A DNA stretch of 64,000 nt from an uncultured Croceitalea sp. (lineage in GTDB: Bacteria > Bacteroidota > Bacteroidia > Flavobacteriales > Flavobacteriaceae), in NCBI GenBank assembly GCA_947494805.1, contig CANLWK010000005.1, positions 1 through 64,000 of the forward strand. Direction: 5' to 3'. Of the stretch, positions 46,836-56,945 are shown piece after piece. The translations under genes were made by a program, and so were the position numbers. The notes below the pieces were generated by a model. It saw only the letters and a program-made list of their open reading frames with translations. It was not told where the DNA came from and did not search any database. How positions within the stretch are numbered: the first letter of the stretch is position 1; the number at the start of each line of letters is the position of its first letter.

Positions 46836-46954
46836 CTTAGTAAGTTAAGATGTTAGATATGTCAAAAACTGAGCGTAATCTAAGCCCTGGACGTTAAGAG
46901 AGCGATGTCCGGCATGTAAACAGAATACATACGCCTATTAAACACCGAACACTA

Positions 46955-47722
46955 TTAGTTCCGCTCTTCGATATACATCTGACGTACTTTTTTGAACAGT
47001 TCTGAAGAGTACACAAAATCGGTTACGGCCTGGTTGTCCGTCTTAAAGATTTCATGTTTGGTGCCTTCCCATTCTTTATAACCATTCTTCAGAAAGATAA
47101 TCTTTTCACCAATTTCCATTACCGAATTCATATCATGTGTGTTGATCACTGTGGTAATTTCGTATTCTTCGGTAATTTCCTTAATTAGATTATCAATTAA
47201 AATGGCTGTTTTGGGATCTAGCCCTGAATTGGGTTCATCACAAAATAGATAAGTGGGATTCATTACGATTGCCCGAGCAATGGCGACTCTTTTTTGCATT
47301 CCACCTGAAATTTCAGAGGGAAACTTTTTATGCGCATCGATAAGGTTGACTCGCTTTAAGACAAAATCTACACGGTCTTGCATTTCGGACCTCGTGGTTT
47401 TTGTGAACATATCCATCGGAAACATTACATTTTCTTCAACGGTCATTGAATCAAAAAGTGCGCTACCTTGAAATACCATACCCATGTCTTGTCGAAGGTC
47501 GCGTCGTTCATCTCTAGAAAGTTGAGCATATTCTTGTCCGCTGTATTTGATGGCACCTTCTTCAGGTTCGAACAATCCTAAAAGACATTTTAAAAAAACC
47601 GTTTTACCAGAACCACTTTGGCCAATGATCAAATTTGTCTTGCCTTGATCAAAACAAGTGGTTATTCCTTTTAGAACATGGGTTTCACCAAAGGACTTAT
47701 GTAGGTTGTCAACTTCTATCAT
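46955..47722 (-). CDS. ABC transporter ATP-binding protein, MlaF type
   Basis: 255 aa. Walker A GQSGSGKTVFLKCLLG, signature SGGMQKRVAIARAI, Walker B YLFCDEPNSGLDP and the H-loop VINTHDMNSV. This is the MlaF/Mkl group that works with MlaE permeases in phospholipid (or related lipid) movement between inner and outer membrane. Its start overlaps the stop of the permease gene by 4 bases (ATGA), showing translational coupling. An MCE-domain MlaD gene is not found next to it in this window. Confidence 0.93.
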   Translation of the reverse strand: MIEVDNLHKSFGETHVLKGITTCFDQGKTNLIIGQSGSGKTVFLKCLLGLFEPEEGAIKYSGQEYAQLSRDERRDLRQDMGMVFQGSALFDSMTVEENVMFPMDMFTKTTRSEMQDRVDFVLKRVNLIDAHKKFPSEISGGMQKRVAIARAIVMNPTYLFCDEPNSGLDPKTAILIDNLIKEITEEYEITTVINTHDMNSVMEIGEKIIFLKNGYKEWEGTKHEIFKTDNQAVTDFVYSSELFKKVRQMYIEERN

Positions 47723-48459
47723 TGTCCTAATAGTAATTGGGTTAATACATAATTAGCAACAATAATGACCACACTGGTCCAGACAAAGGCTGTAGTGCTT
47801 GCTTTGCCCACCTCTAATGCGCCGCCACGCATATAAAATCCGTGGTATGAGGGCACCGTGGCAATGATGAAGGCAAATACAAGTGTTTTTATAAAGGCGT
47901 AGGTCACATGAAAGGGTTGAAACTCCATCTGAAGCCCTTTGATGAATTCACCACTAGGTGCATAATTGCCGAAAACAGCTGCGACCCAACCACCGAGCAC
48001 GCCAACATACATGGCAATTGCCACGGCAAATGGAAACAAAAACATCGCAATTATCTTTGGAAACACAAGATAATTTAGTGAATTGACTCCCATGACCTCC
48101 AATGCGTCAATCTGTTCTGTCACCCTCATGGTGCCGATACTTGACGTGATGTACGACCCCACTTTACCCACCATGATAATAGAGGTGAAAGTAGGCGCAA
48201 ACTCTAAGATGACCGATTGTCGCGTAGCAAAACCAATAAGGCTTTTAGGTAAAAACGGACTTGTTAGGTTTAAGGCTGTTTGTATGGTGACAACACCACC
48301 GATAAAAAAAGCGATAAAGATGATAATACCCATTGAACCATAGATCAGTTCATCTATTTCTTTCAAAATCAGTGACCTCATGATGGACCATTTGGTGGGT
48401 TTTTTAAACACCTCCCAAACCATGATAAAATATTTGCCAATCGCCCCGATGTATTTCAT
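47719..48459 (-). CDS. MlaE-family ABC transporter permease
   Basis: 246 aa from the ATG at 48459 (KYIGAIGKYFIMVWEVF), preferred over an in-frame ATG at 48519 whose extra 20 residues look unlike family members. Inner-membrane permease with about five TM helices and the MlaE core IIFIAFFIGGVVTIQTALNL, FAPTFTSIIMVGKVGSYI and MRVTEQIDALEVMGVNSL. It pairs with the downstream ATPase gene. Divergent from the PafA-like phosphatase. Confidence 0.92.
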   Translation of the reverse strand: MKYIGAIGKYFIMVWEVFKKPTKWSIMRSLILKEIDELIYGSMGIIIFIAFFIGGVVTIQTALNLTSPFLPKSLIGFATRQSVILEFAPTFTSIIMVGKVGSYITSSIGTMRVTEQIDALEVMGVNSLNYLVFPKIIAMFLFPFAVAIAMYVGVLGGWVAAVFGNYAPSGEFIKGLQMEFQPFHVTYAFIKTLVFAFIIATVPSYHGFYMRGGALEVGKASTTAFVWTSVVIIVANYVLTQLLLGQ

Positions 48460-48545
48460 GTAAGCAAAAATCGTCTTCGGTCGTAAAAATAACAATATTG
48501 GTTCGCATTTAACCTTCATTTAATTTTTTAGATAAAAGAATTAAA

Positions 48546-48553
48546 TAGCTTTG
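48546..48553 (+). promoter_or_regulatory. Candidate -7 box for the pafA-like gene
   Basis: TAGCTTTG lies 23 bases before the ATG at 48577. No good -33 TTTG is visible upstream. Confidence 0.45.
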
Positions 48554-48576
48554 CTGGCATCATAATTCAATCTTGG

Positions 48577-50247
48577 ATGAAAAAATCTACGCTTTTAGTT
48601 GTGTCATTTTTGTTGTTTACCGTTTTAGTTCTTGGTCAACGAAGAAAGAAAAACAATGTTGTTGAGCAACTTGTTCAAGTGGAAACCGCGCCCAAATTGG
48701 TCGTTGGTATTGTGGTCGACCAAATGCGTTACGATTATTTGACCCGTTTTTGGAACCACTATGGTCAGGGCGGTTTTAAACGTTTGGTCAATGAAGGTTT
48801 CAATTGTAAAAACCATCACTTTAATTATGCGCCTACAAGTACCGGCCCCGGGCATGCTTCGATTTATACGGGTGCAACCCCTGCTACCCACGGTATTATA
48901 GGTAATAATTGGTATGACAAGGAAAGTGAAAAATCAGTGTATTGTGCGGCTGACAATTCATACAATTCTGTGGGTACCCTTTCAACCGCTGGTAAAATGT
49001 CTCCGCGCCGTATGCAAACCACCACGATAACAGACCAGTTGCGCTTACATACCCAAATGAGAGGCAAGACTATTGCCATTGCATTAAAAGATAGGGGAGC
49101 GGTTTTACCAGGTGGTCATACGGCCAATGCGGCGTATTGGTTTGAAGGTGATGACACTGGCAAGTGGATAAGTAGCTCGTATTATATGACCACATTGCCA
49201 CCTTGGGTTGAACAATTTAATAAATCAGGTGTTATCAAGAGTTATAAAAAAACATGGACCACATTGAAGGATATCAATTTATATGTTGAGAGCGGGTCCG
49301 ACAACAATGGCTATGAAGGCCTTTTTGAAACGGAAACTACACCAACTTTTCCCCATAGTACACCAAATCTTTTGAGCAAAACAAAGGACTTTGAAATTAT
49401 CAAGTATACGGCCTATGGTAATAGTTTGACTACTGATTTTGCCTTGGCAGCTCTCGATAACGAGGGACTTGGTCAAGATACTAGCGCCGATTTTTTAACA
49501 ATTAGTTTTTCAAGTACCGATTACGTAGGGCACAAGTATGGAGTGAACTCTAAAGAAATACAAGACACTTACATACGTTTAGACCTTGATATAGAGAGAA
49601 TGCTAAATGCTCTTGATGAAAAGGTTGGCAAAAGTCAATACACTGTCTTTTTAACGGCTGATCATGGCGCTGTACATGTACCCAAGTACTTGTCAGATAA
49701 CAAGATTCCGGCGGGGTACTTAGACATGGATCAAATGAAGCAAGATTTCAATGAGTTTATTACCTATAAATACGGAACAACAGATATCATTAAAAGCATC
49801 AGTAACAATCAGGTGTTTTTGGACCATAAAGTTGTGGCCAATCTTGATATGGATTTAGAGGATGTGCAAAAAGAAATTGCAAAAGAACTATTGACCTATA
49901 ATAACATTAACAAGGTATATACGGGCATGCAAATGTGGCAAAACAACTATACTGAGGGCATAGCGTACATTCTTCAAAATGGTTGGAATCAAAAACGCTC
50001 TGGTGATGTTCTCTTTGTACAAAATCCTGGTTACGCTACTTATGGTGGACCGGGTTCTAGCCATGGGTCGCCCATGATCTATGATACCCATGTGCCTTTG
50101 TTATTTTATGGTAATGGTATCAAAAAAGGACAAACGACTTCAAGAACCGAAATACCTGATATTGCACCAACGATTGCCAGTATGTTAGGTATCGCTTTTC
50201 CGAATGGAACTACCGGCGAACCTATAGTTGAGGTGTTAAACCAGTAA
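48577..50247 (+). CDS. pafA: PafA-type alkaline phosphatase
   Basis: 556 aa. Signal peptide (LLVVSFLLFTVLVLGQ), periplasmic. Alkaline phosphatase superfamily: VVGIVVDQMRYDYL with a metal-binding Asp near residue 47, and the nucleophile Thr region APTSTGPGHASIYTGATPA. FSSTDYVGHKYG and LTADHGAVHVP provide zinc ligands, and GSSHGSPMIYDTHVPLLFYG ends the site. Releases phosphate from phosphomonoesters; PafA enzymes of Flavobacteriia can act constitutively. No Pho-box-like element was recognised. Confidence 0.9.
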   Translation: MKKSTLLVVSFLLFTVLVLGQRRKKNNVVEQLVQVETAPKLVVGIVVDQMRYDYLTRFWNHYGQGGFKRLVNEGFNCKNHHFNYAPTSTGPGHASIYTGATPATHGIIGNNWYDKESEKSVYCAADNSYNSVGTLSTAGKMSPRRMQTTTITDQLRLHTQMRGKTIAIALKDRGAVLPGGHTANAAYWFEGDDTGKWISSSYYMTTLPPWVEQFNKSGVIKSYKKTWTTLKDINLYVESGSDNNGYEGLFETETTPTFPHSTPNLLSKTKDFEIIKYTAYGNSLTTDFALAALDNEGLGQDTSADFLTISFSSTDYVGHKYGVNSKEIQDTYIRLDLDIERMLNALDEKVGKSQYTVFLTADHGAVHVPKYLSDNKIPAGYLDMDQMKQDFNEFITYKYGTTDIIKSISNNQVFLDHKVVANLDMDLEDVQKEIAKELLTYNNINKVYTGMQMWQNNYTEGIAYILQNGWNQKRSGDVLFVQNPGYATYGGPGSSHGSPMIYDTHVPLLFYGNGIKKGQTTSRTEIPDIAPTIASMLGIAFPNGTTGEPIVEVLNQ

Positions 50248-50347
50248 AGCCTACAATGGTTTTGAAGTTTAGTAGGGATTGACTCTGGGGGAATACTCTT
50301 TACGTTAGAAGGTTTGATGTTTTCGTACTATCTTGAAAATAGTCTGC

Positions 50348-51190
50348 TCAACTAAGTTTTAATTCCATTTCTAGTTGCTCCAAGGAGACTTTGAATCCTA
50401 TTTTCTTTAAGAAGGGGTGAATACTTCGTGATTTTTTATCCACATTGATTATCGAAAGCCTGCCTTCATATTTGTTGCTTATCTCGGAAATCAAAGTAGC
50501 TCCAATTCCGAAATTCCTGAAGTACTTGTTTACGGCAATCTGATGAATTCTATTGTTGGTAGGATTGAAGATGACGTACCCAGCGAATTGTTTGTTGACA
50601 TAGGCCCCCAATGAAAAGGTCTCGTATTTAAGTTGGTCGACGACATTTTTTGAATTTTGCCAAGTAGGTCGTATGTCCCAAAAAGATTCCATTACCTTCC
50701 AGTCGTAGTCATTCAAGAGTTGCACATCTATTTCTCTATTCGTAATCTTAGGCTTTACATCACCTTTATAACAAACCAATCTTCTGGTCATTGCAAAACC
50801 AGATGCTTGGTACGATTTTATTGCCTGAATGTTTTCGGCAATGACCTCAAGCACAATGTTGTCTATCTGCTTTTTCTTAAGTTGGTTCAACATGAATTGG
50901 TACATACGTTTGGTAAGCCCTTGACCTCTTTTTTTTGGGATGACCCCGGTACCACCGTTGTATACGATTCTTTTGTTGTCGATTGTATCAAACCCATGTA
51001 GTATAAAGCCAATTAATTCGGTGTTTTCGAAAACACCTACTGACAAACTCAGGTCCGTTTTGTCGGCCAGCATTTTAGCATCTAACTGTTCATAAGAAAG
51101 ACGGAAAGGAATAAAATAGTCGGAAAATGATGTATTGAATACTTCTAAGATTTCTTTTTTATCTACTCCGGCCAATGTTTTAAACTCCAT
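50348..51190 (-). CDS. GNAT acetyltransferase with two GNAT domains
   Basis: 280 aa. Two acyl-CoA-binding signatures are visible: GVIPKKRGQGLTKRMYQFML near residue 85, and AVNKYFRNFGIGATLISEI near residue 225, implying tandem GNAT folds of about 140 residues each. Substrate unknown; the second domain lacks nothing obvious in its motif A. It lies one base after the glycosyltransferase gene on the same strand and is the last gene of the KAS III cluster. Cytoplasmic. Confidence 0.85.
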   Translation of the reverse strand: MEFKTLAGVDKKEILEVFNTSFSDYFIPFRLSYEQLDAKMLADKTDLSLSVGVFENTELIGFILHGFDTIDNKRIVYNGGTGVIPKKRGQGLTKRMYQFMLNQLKKKQIDNIVLEVIAENIQAIKSYQASGFAMTRRLVCYKGDVKPKITNREIDVQLLNDYDWKVMESFWDIRPTWQNSKNVVDQLKYETFSLGAYVNKQFAGYVIFNPTNNRIHQIAVNKYFRNFGIGATLISEISNKYEGRLSIINVDKKSRSIHPFLKKIGFKVSLEQLEMELKLS

Positions 51191-51191
51191 T

Positions 51192-52037
51192 TCAAAATAA
51201 TTTTCCGATTACCCCTTTCCATCTATAGGCTCTAATAAATCTTCCTTCTTGTACGGTTACAAATTGTGGCTCGCTCTTGAAGAAAGCACCTATATAACCG
51301 AAAACGGTTTGAAAATATAACAAGGGACTTTTGGCCTGCCATGCCATTTTCAGTGCGGCCAATTTCGCTAAGGGTAAGTCATAGCGCATTTTGTACAGGG
51401 CCTGGCCCTTCGCACGGTAATTTTTGGTGCTGTAGCCGTGCCCAGTGGGTCGCAAATGCCTGACTCTTAATTCTGGTAGTATTTGTGTTTCAAAGTCGTG
51501 ATATTTTGCCAATAGCGTGTCTACTGTGTCCCAACCCGTAGCTGGCCGCAAGCCTCCAATCTTGTTGAAACAAGCCTTGTGGTAGAGTTTTATGGGGCCA
51601 CGAACATGTGTCTTGTCCGCAATGTCTTCATAGATCCATTCATCTCCTTTTTTGATATATAACAGTCCAGAACACATACCCAATTTCCAGTTGCTCTGAA
51701 AACTGTTGCGCATGTGTTCAAAGTAGTTCTTGGGTAGTACAATATCGGCGTCAAATTTTCCGATGAGGTCATAATCTGAAAGCTGCTGCAATCCAAAGTT
51801 AAACGTATCCACCACTTTTTTCCCTGGCATGTGTTCATCTGTACTTTGGCGTTGTACAACAGTTATCCAATCATGTTTTGAAGCAAACTTCGATGCAATC
51901 TGAAAGGTACGGTCGGTAGAGTTGTCATCGACTACCAAAAGGGTATTGGGCGGATCCGTTTGCACAACAAAGGAGTTGAGACAAGCTTCAAGGTATTGTG
52001 CTTCGTTATGGGCCGGGATGATTACGCTTACTCTCAT
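51192..52037 (-). CDS. Family 2 glycosyltransferase
   Basis: 281 aa. GT-A fold starting VSVIIPAHNEAQYLEACLNS, with VVDDNSTDRTF and the metal-binding DxD as GKFDADIVLP near residue 93. There is no N-terminal TM; a hydrophobic C-terminal patch (residues about 230-250) may touch the membrane. It transfers a sugar from a nucleotide-sugar to an unknown acceptor. Neighbouring KAS III and methyltransferase genes suggest a lipid or lipid-linked acceptor, which is an inference. Confidence 0.9.
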   Translation of the reverse strand: MRVSVIIPAHNEAQYLEACLNSFVVQTDPPNTLLVVDDNSTDRTFQIASKFASKHDWITVVQRQSTDEHMPGKKVVDTFNFGLQQLSDYDLIGKFDADIVLPKNYFEHMRNSFQSNWKLGMCSGLLYIKKGDEWIYEDIADKTHVRGPIKLYHKACFNKIGGLRPATGWDTVDTLLAKYHDFETQILPELRVRHLRPTGHGYSTKNYRAKGQALYKMRYDLPLAKLAALKMAWQAKSPLLYFQTVFGYIGAFFKSEPQFVTVQEGRFIRAYRWKGVIGKLF

Positions 52038-52136
52038 TTATAAATATGAAATCTAGTCTTAAGACTTAAAAATACAATAAATGGATTCTTGTCACCATAG
52101 TAACAACAAAAGAAGCCGTCAACTCCAAAAAGGTTA

Positions 52137-52685
52137 TTACTTTAAGGGAGCTGTTTGTTTTTTATTGTCGCGTACGGCATGCACTAAATAATACCGATTG
52201 GTGAAGTAACGCAATAGAGGGCGTAGACCAATCTTTTTGGTTGGGTTGGTCCATTTGACCGAATCAACGATTTTCCATCCTGCTTTTTCCAGAAGCCAAT
52301 CAAACTGCCAATCTTCAAACTCATGGTAATGACGGTCCCACGGGTCGGTTTTGCTTCGGTATGCTGAGGAGAACCACAAACGCATTGGTATGCTGGCAAT
52401 CAAAGTATCGGCCTTAATTTCCCGTAAGACATTGAATGGCGCAATCAAATGTTCAAAAATTTCAAAAGCAGTGACCACCTGAGCCTCTGTCGATACTACG
52501 CTGGTAAAATCCACATCTAAATCCTCACCTTTAGTGTTTTGAACATGGTAGCCTTCGGTCTTCATGATTTCTGAAAACGGATTCTCAACACCCAAATCTA
52601 AAATGGAATGGTCTTTTGAAATATGTTTGTTTAAAAACGCAAGTGTAATGCGGTAGCGCTTATGTGGATATTTTCCTTCGTACAT
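52137..52685 (-). CDS. SAM-dependent methyltransferase-like protein
   Basis: 182 aa. Short class I methyltransferase: motif I is partly altered (HSILDLGVENPFSE, with Val-Glu-Asn where Gly-x-Gly is usual), followed by DLDVDFTSV and VVTAFEIFEHLIAPFNVLRE, the typical post-motif region. The weak Gly-rich loop could lower SAM affinity or mark a divergent branch. It lies 99 bases before the glycosyltransferase gene and 50 bases after the KAS III gene. Confidence 0.78.
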   Translation of the reverse strand: MYEGKYPHKRYRITLAFLNKHISKDHSILDLGVENPFSEIMKTEGYHVQNTKGEDLDVDFTSVVSTEAQVVTAFEIFEHLIAPFNVLREIKADTLIASIPMRLWFSSAYRSKTDPWDRHYHEFEDWQFDWLLEKAGWKIVDSVKWTNPTKKIGLRPLLRYFTNRYYLVHAVRDNKKQTAPLK

Positions 52686-52735
52686 GGGGTTAAAATTCCA
52701 AAAAACAAACTACATATCCCAATGGCAGCTGTAAT

Positions 52736-53794
52736 TTATATGCGATACACGACGGCATTGATGTTCATACCAGCACCCACACTGGCAAAAATGACCACAT
52801 CTCCTTTTTTGAGTCCGTGGTTGTCCACCTTCCCTTTTCGTACCCGATCAAACAAAATGGGTACGGTTGCCACAGAATTATTACCCATTTCTTGAATGAT
52901 CATGGGCATTACGGTTGCTGGGGCTTGTTTGCCATAAATACGATAGAAACGTTTGATGATGGCCTCATCCATTTTCTCATTTGCTTGATGAATAAAAACT
53001 TTCTTGACCTCGTCAATACCCACACTGCTCTTGTCTAGGCATTCGGCCATGGCTTTGGGTACATGGGTACAGGCGAATTCATAGATTTTACGGCCGTTCA
53101 TTTTGATATATCGGGTATCAGAACATCCATCTTGATCGTTAGTAGTATCAAAATACAGGTAATAAGCTTCGCCATTGGCATGGGTTTGACTGGCGTGGTT
53201 CAATATTTCACCATACATACCATCGGCTTCTAAAATGCATGCTCCGGCACCATCAGCGTAAATCATACTGTCACGATCATGGGGATCGATAACCCTTGAA
53301 AGGGTCTCACCACCAATAACCAAACATTTTTTTGCCATTCCGCACTGAATATATGCTTTCGCTTGGATCAGGGCCTCAATCCATCCTGGACACCCAAAAA
53401 GGATGTCATAAGCCACACATGAGGTGTTTTTTATTTTGAGTAGGTGTTTTACACGTGTAGCCAAAGAAGGCAGGGTGTCTCCTTGAATTTTACCCTTCTC
53501 AACGTCACCAAAGTTATGCGCAAAAATGATGTAGTCAAGTGCTTCCTTATCAATACCGGCATCTTTAATAGCCTTTTCAGCCGCCAAAAAGCCGAGATCC
53601 GAAGTCTTCAATTCCGGACTAGCATACCGTCTTTCTGCAATGCCCGTGATGGCTTGAAATTTTTCAATGATGGTAGCATTTGAATGTTCAAATTGACTGC
53701 CGTCTGAACCTAAAAAACGATGTTCTAAAAAGTCTTCATTTTTGGTAACGATTTCAGGCAGATAACTTCCGGTTCCGGTAATTCCTATTTTCAT
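52736..53794 (-). CDS. 3-oxoacyl-ACP synthase III (FabH-like)
   Basis: 352 aa from the ATG at 53794 (KIGITGTGSYLPEIV), preferred over an in-frame ATG 30 bases earlier. KAS III thiolase fold; catalytic Cys in ILFGCPGWIEAL, His in VFIHQANEKMD and Asn in EMGNNSVATVP complete the triad. Condenses an acyl-CoA starter with malonyl-ACP or related. The surrounding glycosyltransferase and methyltransferase suggest a specialised lipid rather than the housekeeping FabH, which is not proven. Cytoplasmic. Confidence 0.88.
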   Translation of the reverse strand: MKIGITGTGSYLPEIVTKNEDFLEHRFLGSDGSQFEHSNATIIEKFQAITGIAERRYASPELKTSDLGFLAAEKAIKDAGIDKEALDYIIFAHNFGDVEKGKIQGDTLPSLATRVKHLLKIKNTSCVAYDILFGCPGWIEALIQAKAYIQCGMAKKCLVIGGETLSRVIDPHDRDSMIYADGAGACILEADGMYGEILNHASQTHANGEAYYLYFDTTNDQDGCSDTRYIKMNGRKIYEFACTHVPKAMAECLDKSSVGIDEVKKVFIHQANEKMDEAIIKRFYRIYGKQAPATVMPMIIQEMGNNSVATVPILFDRVRKGKVDNHGLKKGDVVIFASVGAGMNINAVVYRI

Positions 53795-53926
53795 TTCTTT
53801 TGAGTTAGTGGTTTGGTGGGCCATAAATTTTACTAAAGTTAAGGGTCTTACCGTTTAACTGTTATGCGTGCATAATAAACTTTATGATGCTCAACCCTTA
53901 TTTTGTAGGCTCTATAAAAAGATAAA

Positions 53927-53951
53927 CCCGTTCACAATTTCTGCGAACGGG
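53927..53951 (-). terminator. gcvP terminator
   Basis: Stem CCCGTTC/GAACGGG with an 11-base loop, 28 bases past the gcvP stop. The T tract after it on the minus strand is short. Confidence 0.55.
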
Positions 53952-53978
53952 CTATAACAATGGGTTTGAAAGATTTAA

Positions 53979-56831
53979 TTAGGCTTCGGCGTATGCCTCG
54001 ATAGGTGTGCACGTGCATATCAAATTACGATCGCCAAATGCCTCATCGGTGCGTCTAACAGTTGGCCAAAACTTGTTTTCGGCAACAAATGGCAGCGGGA
54101 AAGCCGCTTTTTCACGATTGTACGGAAAAGCCCAATCATCTGAAGTAACCATCGCCAAGGTATGTGGTGCATTTTTAAGAACGTTGTCAGCGTCATCGGC
54201 ACTGGCATGGTCAATTTCTTCGCGAATGGCCAGCATGGCTTCGCAGAATTTATCAAGTTCAACAAGACTTTCACTTTCTGTAGGCTCGATCATCATTGTA
54301 CCTGCTACCGGAAAAGAGACCGTTGGTGCATGAAAGCCATAATCCATAAGACGTTTTGCAATATCAGTGACTTCAATACCATGGGCTTTAAATGGTCGGC
54401 AGTCAATAATCATTTCATGCGCGGCCCGACCTTGTTCACCGGTATAAAGCACATCGTACTTTCCGTTTAAACGTTCTTTAATGTAGTTCGCATTAAGTAT
54501 TGAAATACGGGTAGCATCCGTAACACCTGTCGCTCCTAACATTTTAATATATCCGTAAGAAATCAAACAAGCCAACGCGCTGCCCCAAGGAGCACCAGAA
54601 ATCGCGGTAATTGCGTGTTTTCCTCCTGTTTTGATTACTGGATTTGATGGCAGAAATGGTTTCAACTGTTCTGCGACACAAATAGGTCCGACACCCGGGC
54701 CACCACCACCATGGGGAATGGCAAAGGTTTTGTGCAGGTTCAAGTGGCATACATCCGCTCCAATAGTCGCAGGATTGGTGAGCCCTACTTGGGCGTTCAT
54801 ATTGGCACCATCCATATAGACCTGTCCGCCATGATCATGAATCAATTTGGTAATGTAGCGAATAGAAGATTCGAAAACACCATGAGTTGACGGGTAGGTC
54901 ACCATTAAGGCTGCTAAATTATTGGAATGCTCGATGACTTTTTCCTCTAAATCAACCACATCAATATTTCCTTTTTCATCCGTTTTCGTAACGACCACTT
55001 TCATACCGGCCATAACTGCAGAAGCAGGATTTGTGCCGTGCGCAGATGCAGGAATGATACAAATGTTTCGGTGTGCCTCGCCGCGGTCCTCATGGTAGGC
55101 TCTAATGGTCATTAGTCCCGCATACTCTCCTTGGGCACCTGAATTGGGCTGTAAAGAGGTTGCGGCAAAGCCTGTAATGATGTTAAGTTGCTCTTCTAGC
55201 TCCTTTAGAACCAATTGATACCCTTTTGCTTGATCCAGTGGCACAAAGGGATGAATGTTGCCCCAATTGGTCCAGCTAAGAGGTAGCATTTCGGTTGCGG
55301 CATTCAGTTTCATGGTACAACTTCCCAATGAAATCATCGAATGGTTCAGGGCCAAATCTTTACGTTCCAATTTTTTGATGTAACGCATCAATTCGGTTTC
55401 CGAATGGTAGCTGTTAAAAACAGGTTGTTGCATAAACGTGGTTTCCCTCTTTAAAGAAGAGGGAACTACATCTTTCAAGGTTTCAGGATACGTAACGTCT
55501 TCTGACAATCCCTGTGATTCTGCAAAACAGGCCAACAAAGGCTTGATATCTTTTGCTCTAAAAGCTTCGTTTATTGAGATGGAAATGGTCTCATCATCAA
55601 TATAATTGAGATTAATGCCTCTTTTTTCTGCACTTGCTTTTAACTGTTGTGCACTTTTGATCTTGATTTTTATGGTGTCAAAGAAATTGGTGTTTAACTG
55701 CTCAAGGCCCATCGACTCTAACAGTTGAGCCATTAATTTTGCGTTCGCGTGTACTTTTTCGGCAATAAATTGTAATCCGTTAGGACCGTGGTAAACACCA
55801 TACATACCAGCCATAACTGCCAAAAGCACTTGTGCCGTACAAATATTCGAAGTGGCCTTATCCCTTTTGATATGTTGTTCCCTGGTCTGTAATGCCATGC
55901 GGAGTGCAGGGTTACCGTCAGTGTCTTTGGTCATGCCGATGATACGCCCTGGAATACTTCGTTTATAAGCCTCTTTAGTAGCAAAAAATGCAGCGTGAGG
56001 ACCGCCATACCCCAAAGGAATACCAAAACGTTGCGTGGTGCCAACGACCACATCTACACCAAGTTCTCCTGGCGCTTTTAAAGCCACTAAACTTAAAATA
56101 TCGGCCGCTACAGCAACTTTAATGTCTTGTGTCTGTGCTTTCTCAACAAATTCAGCATAGTCATGTACTTGACCGTGTTTGCCAGGGTATTGTAGTATTG
56201 CGCCATAAAAATCATCTGAAAAATCAAACTCTTGGTGGTTGCCAATAACCAATTCAATACCCAAAGGTGTTGAACGTGTTTGCAATAGGCTTAAGGTCTG
56301 GGGCAAAATTTCTTCGGAAACAAAAAACTTTAAAACCCCATTTTTCTTTTGTTGTCTGCTTCGCACATCATAAAGCATGGTCATAGCTTCGGCAGCAGCA
56401 GTACTCTCATCTAAAAGTGATGCATTGGCCAATTCCATTCCTGTTAGGTCACAAACCATGGTTTGGTAGTTCAACAATGCTTCAAGGCGACCTTGTGCAA
56501 TTTCAGCTTGATAGGGGGTGTAAGCGGTATACCAGCCCGGATTTTCAAGTATATTTCTTTTAATGACAGAGGGTGTTAGACTTTCATGGTACCCTAAACC
56601 AATGTATGATTTGAATACTTTGTTTTCATCCGCTAAGGTTTGTAAATGGTTGAGAAACTCATGTTCACTCATTGCATCGGACAGATTGAGCGATTCTTTC
56701 AACCGAATATCGTCTGGTATGGTTTGATCTATCAATTCGTTTAAATCATTTACGCCAACGATTTCGTACATTTTTTTTAAATCCTGCTCACGAACGCCGA
56801 TGTGGCGCAATGCAAATTTGTCTGTATTCAT
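53979..56831 (-). CDS. gcvP: Glycine dehydrogenase (decarboxylating), P protein
   Basis: 950 aa from the ATG at 56831 (NTDKFALRHIGVREQ). An in-frame ATG at 56852 lies inside the likely -7 box and is not favoured. PLP enzyme of the glycine cleavage system, full-length fused alpha-beta form. The PLP Lys is in HLNLHKTFAIPHGGGGPG near residue 705; SLGSCTMKLNAA and PNSGAQGEYAGL are also conserved. Gives CO2 and an aminomethyl group on the H protein. Monocistronic here; gcvT and gcvH are elsewhere. Confidence 0.96.
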   Translation of the reverse strand: MNTDKFALRHIGVREQDLKKMYEIVGVNDLNELIDQTIPDDIRLKESLNLSDAMSEHEFLNHLQTLADENKVFKSYIGLGYHESLTPSVIKRNILENPGWYTAYTPYQAEIAQGRLEALLNYQTMVCDLTGMELANASLLDESTAAAEAMTMLYDVRSRQQKKNGVLKFFVSEEILPQTLSLLQTRSTPLGIELVIGNHQEFDFSDDFYGAILQYPGKHGQVHDYAEFVEKAQTQDIKVAVAADILSLVALKAPGELGVDVVVGTTQRFGIPLGYGGPHAAFFATKEAYKRSIPGRIIGMTKDTDGNPALRMALQTREQHIKRDKATSNICTAQVLLAVMAGMYGVYHGPNGLQFIAEKVHANAKLMAQLLESMGLEQLNTNFFDTIKIKIKSAQQLKASAEKRGINLNYIDDETISISINEAFRAKDIKPLLACFAESQGLSEDVTYPETLKDVVPSSLKRETTFMQQPVFNSYHSETELMRYIKKLERKDLALNHSMISLGSCTMKLNAATEMLPLSWTNWGNIHPFVPLDQAKGYQLVLKELEEQLNIITGFAATSLQPNSGAQGEYAGLMTIRAYHEDRGEAHRNICIIPASAHGTNPASAVMAGMKVVVTKTDEKGNIDVVDLEEKVIEHSNNLAALMVTYPSTHGVFESSIRYITKLIHDHGGQVYMDGANMNAQVGLTNPATIGADVCHLNLHKTFAIPHGGGGPGVGPICVAEQLKPFLPSNPVIKTGGKHAITAISGAPWGSALACLISYGYIKMLGATGVTDATRISILNANYIKERLNGKYDVLYTGEQGRAAHEMIIDCRPFKAHGIEVTDIAKRLMDYGFHAPTVSFPVAGTMMIEPTESESLVELDKFCEAMLAIREEIDHASADDADNVLKNAPHTLAMVTSDDWAFPYNREKAAFPLPFVAENKFWPTVRRTDEAFGDRNLICTCTPIEAYAEA

Positions 56832-56851
56832 GTTTCTGTTAATAAAGAGCA

Positions 56852-56859
56852 CAAAATTA
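56852..56859 (-). promoter_or_regulatory. Candidate -7 box for gcvP
   Basis: Minus-strand TAATTTTG ends 20 bases before the preferred gcvP start. No clear -33 partner. Confidence 0.45.
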
Positions 56860-56945
56860 GGTATTAATTCTATGAAAAATGAGGTTTTTGATGGCCCCTT
56901 AAAAGAAAGTTTTTAACTGAAAATCAACGTTCTGAACAGATTGGT

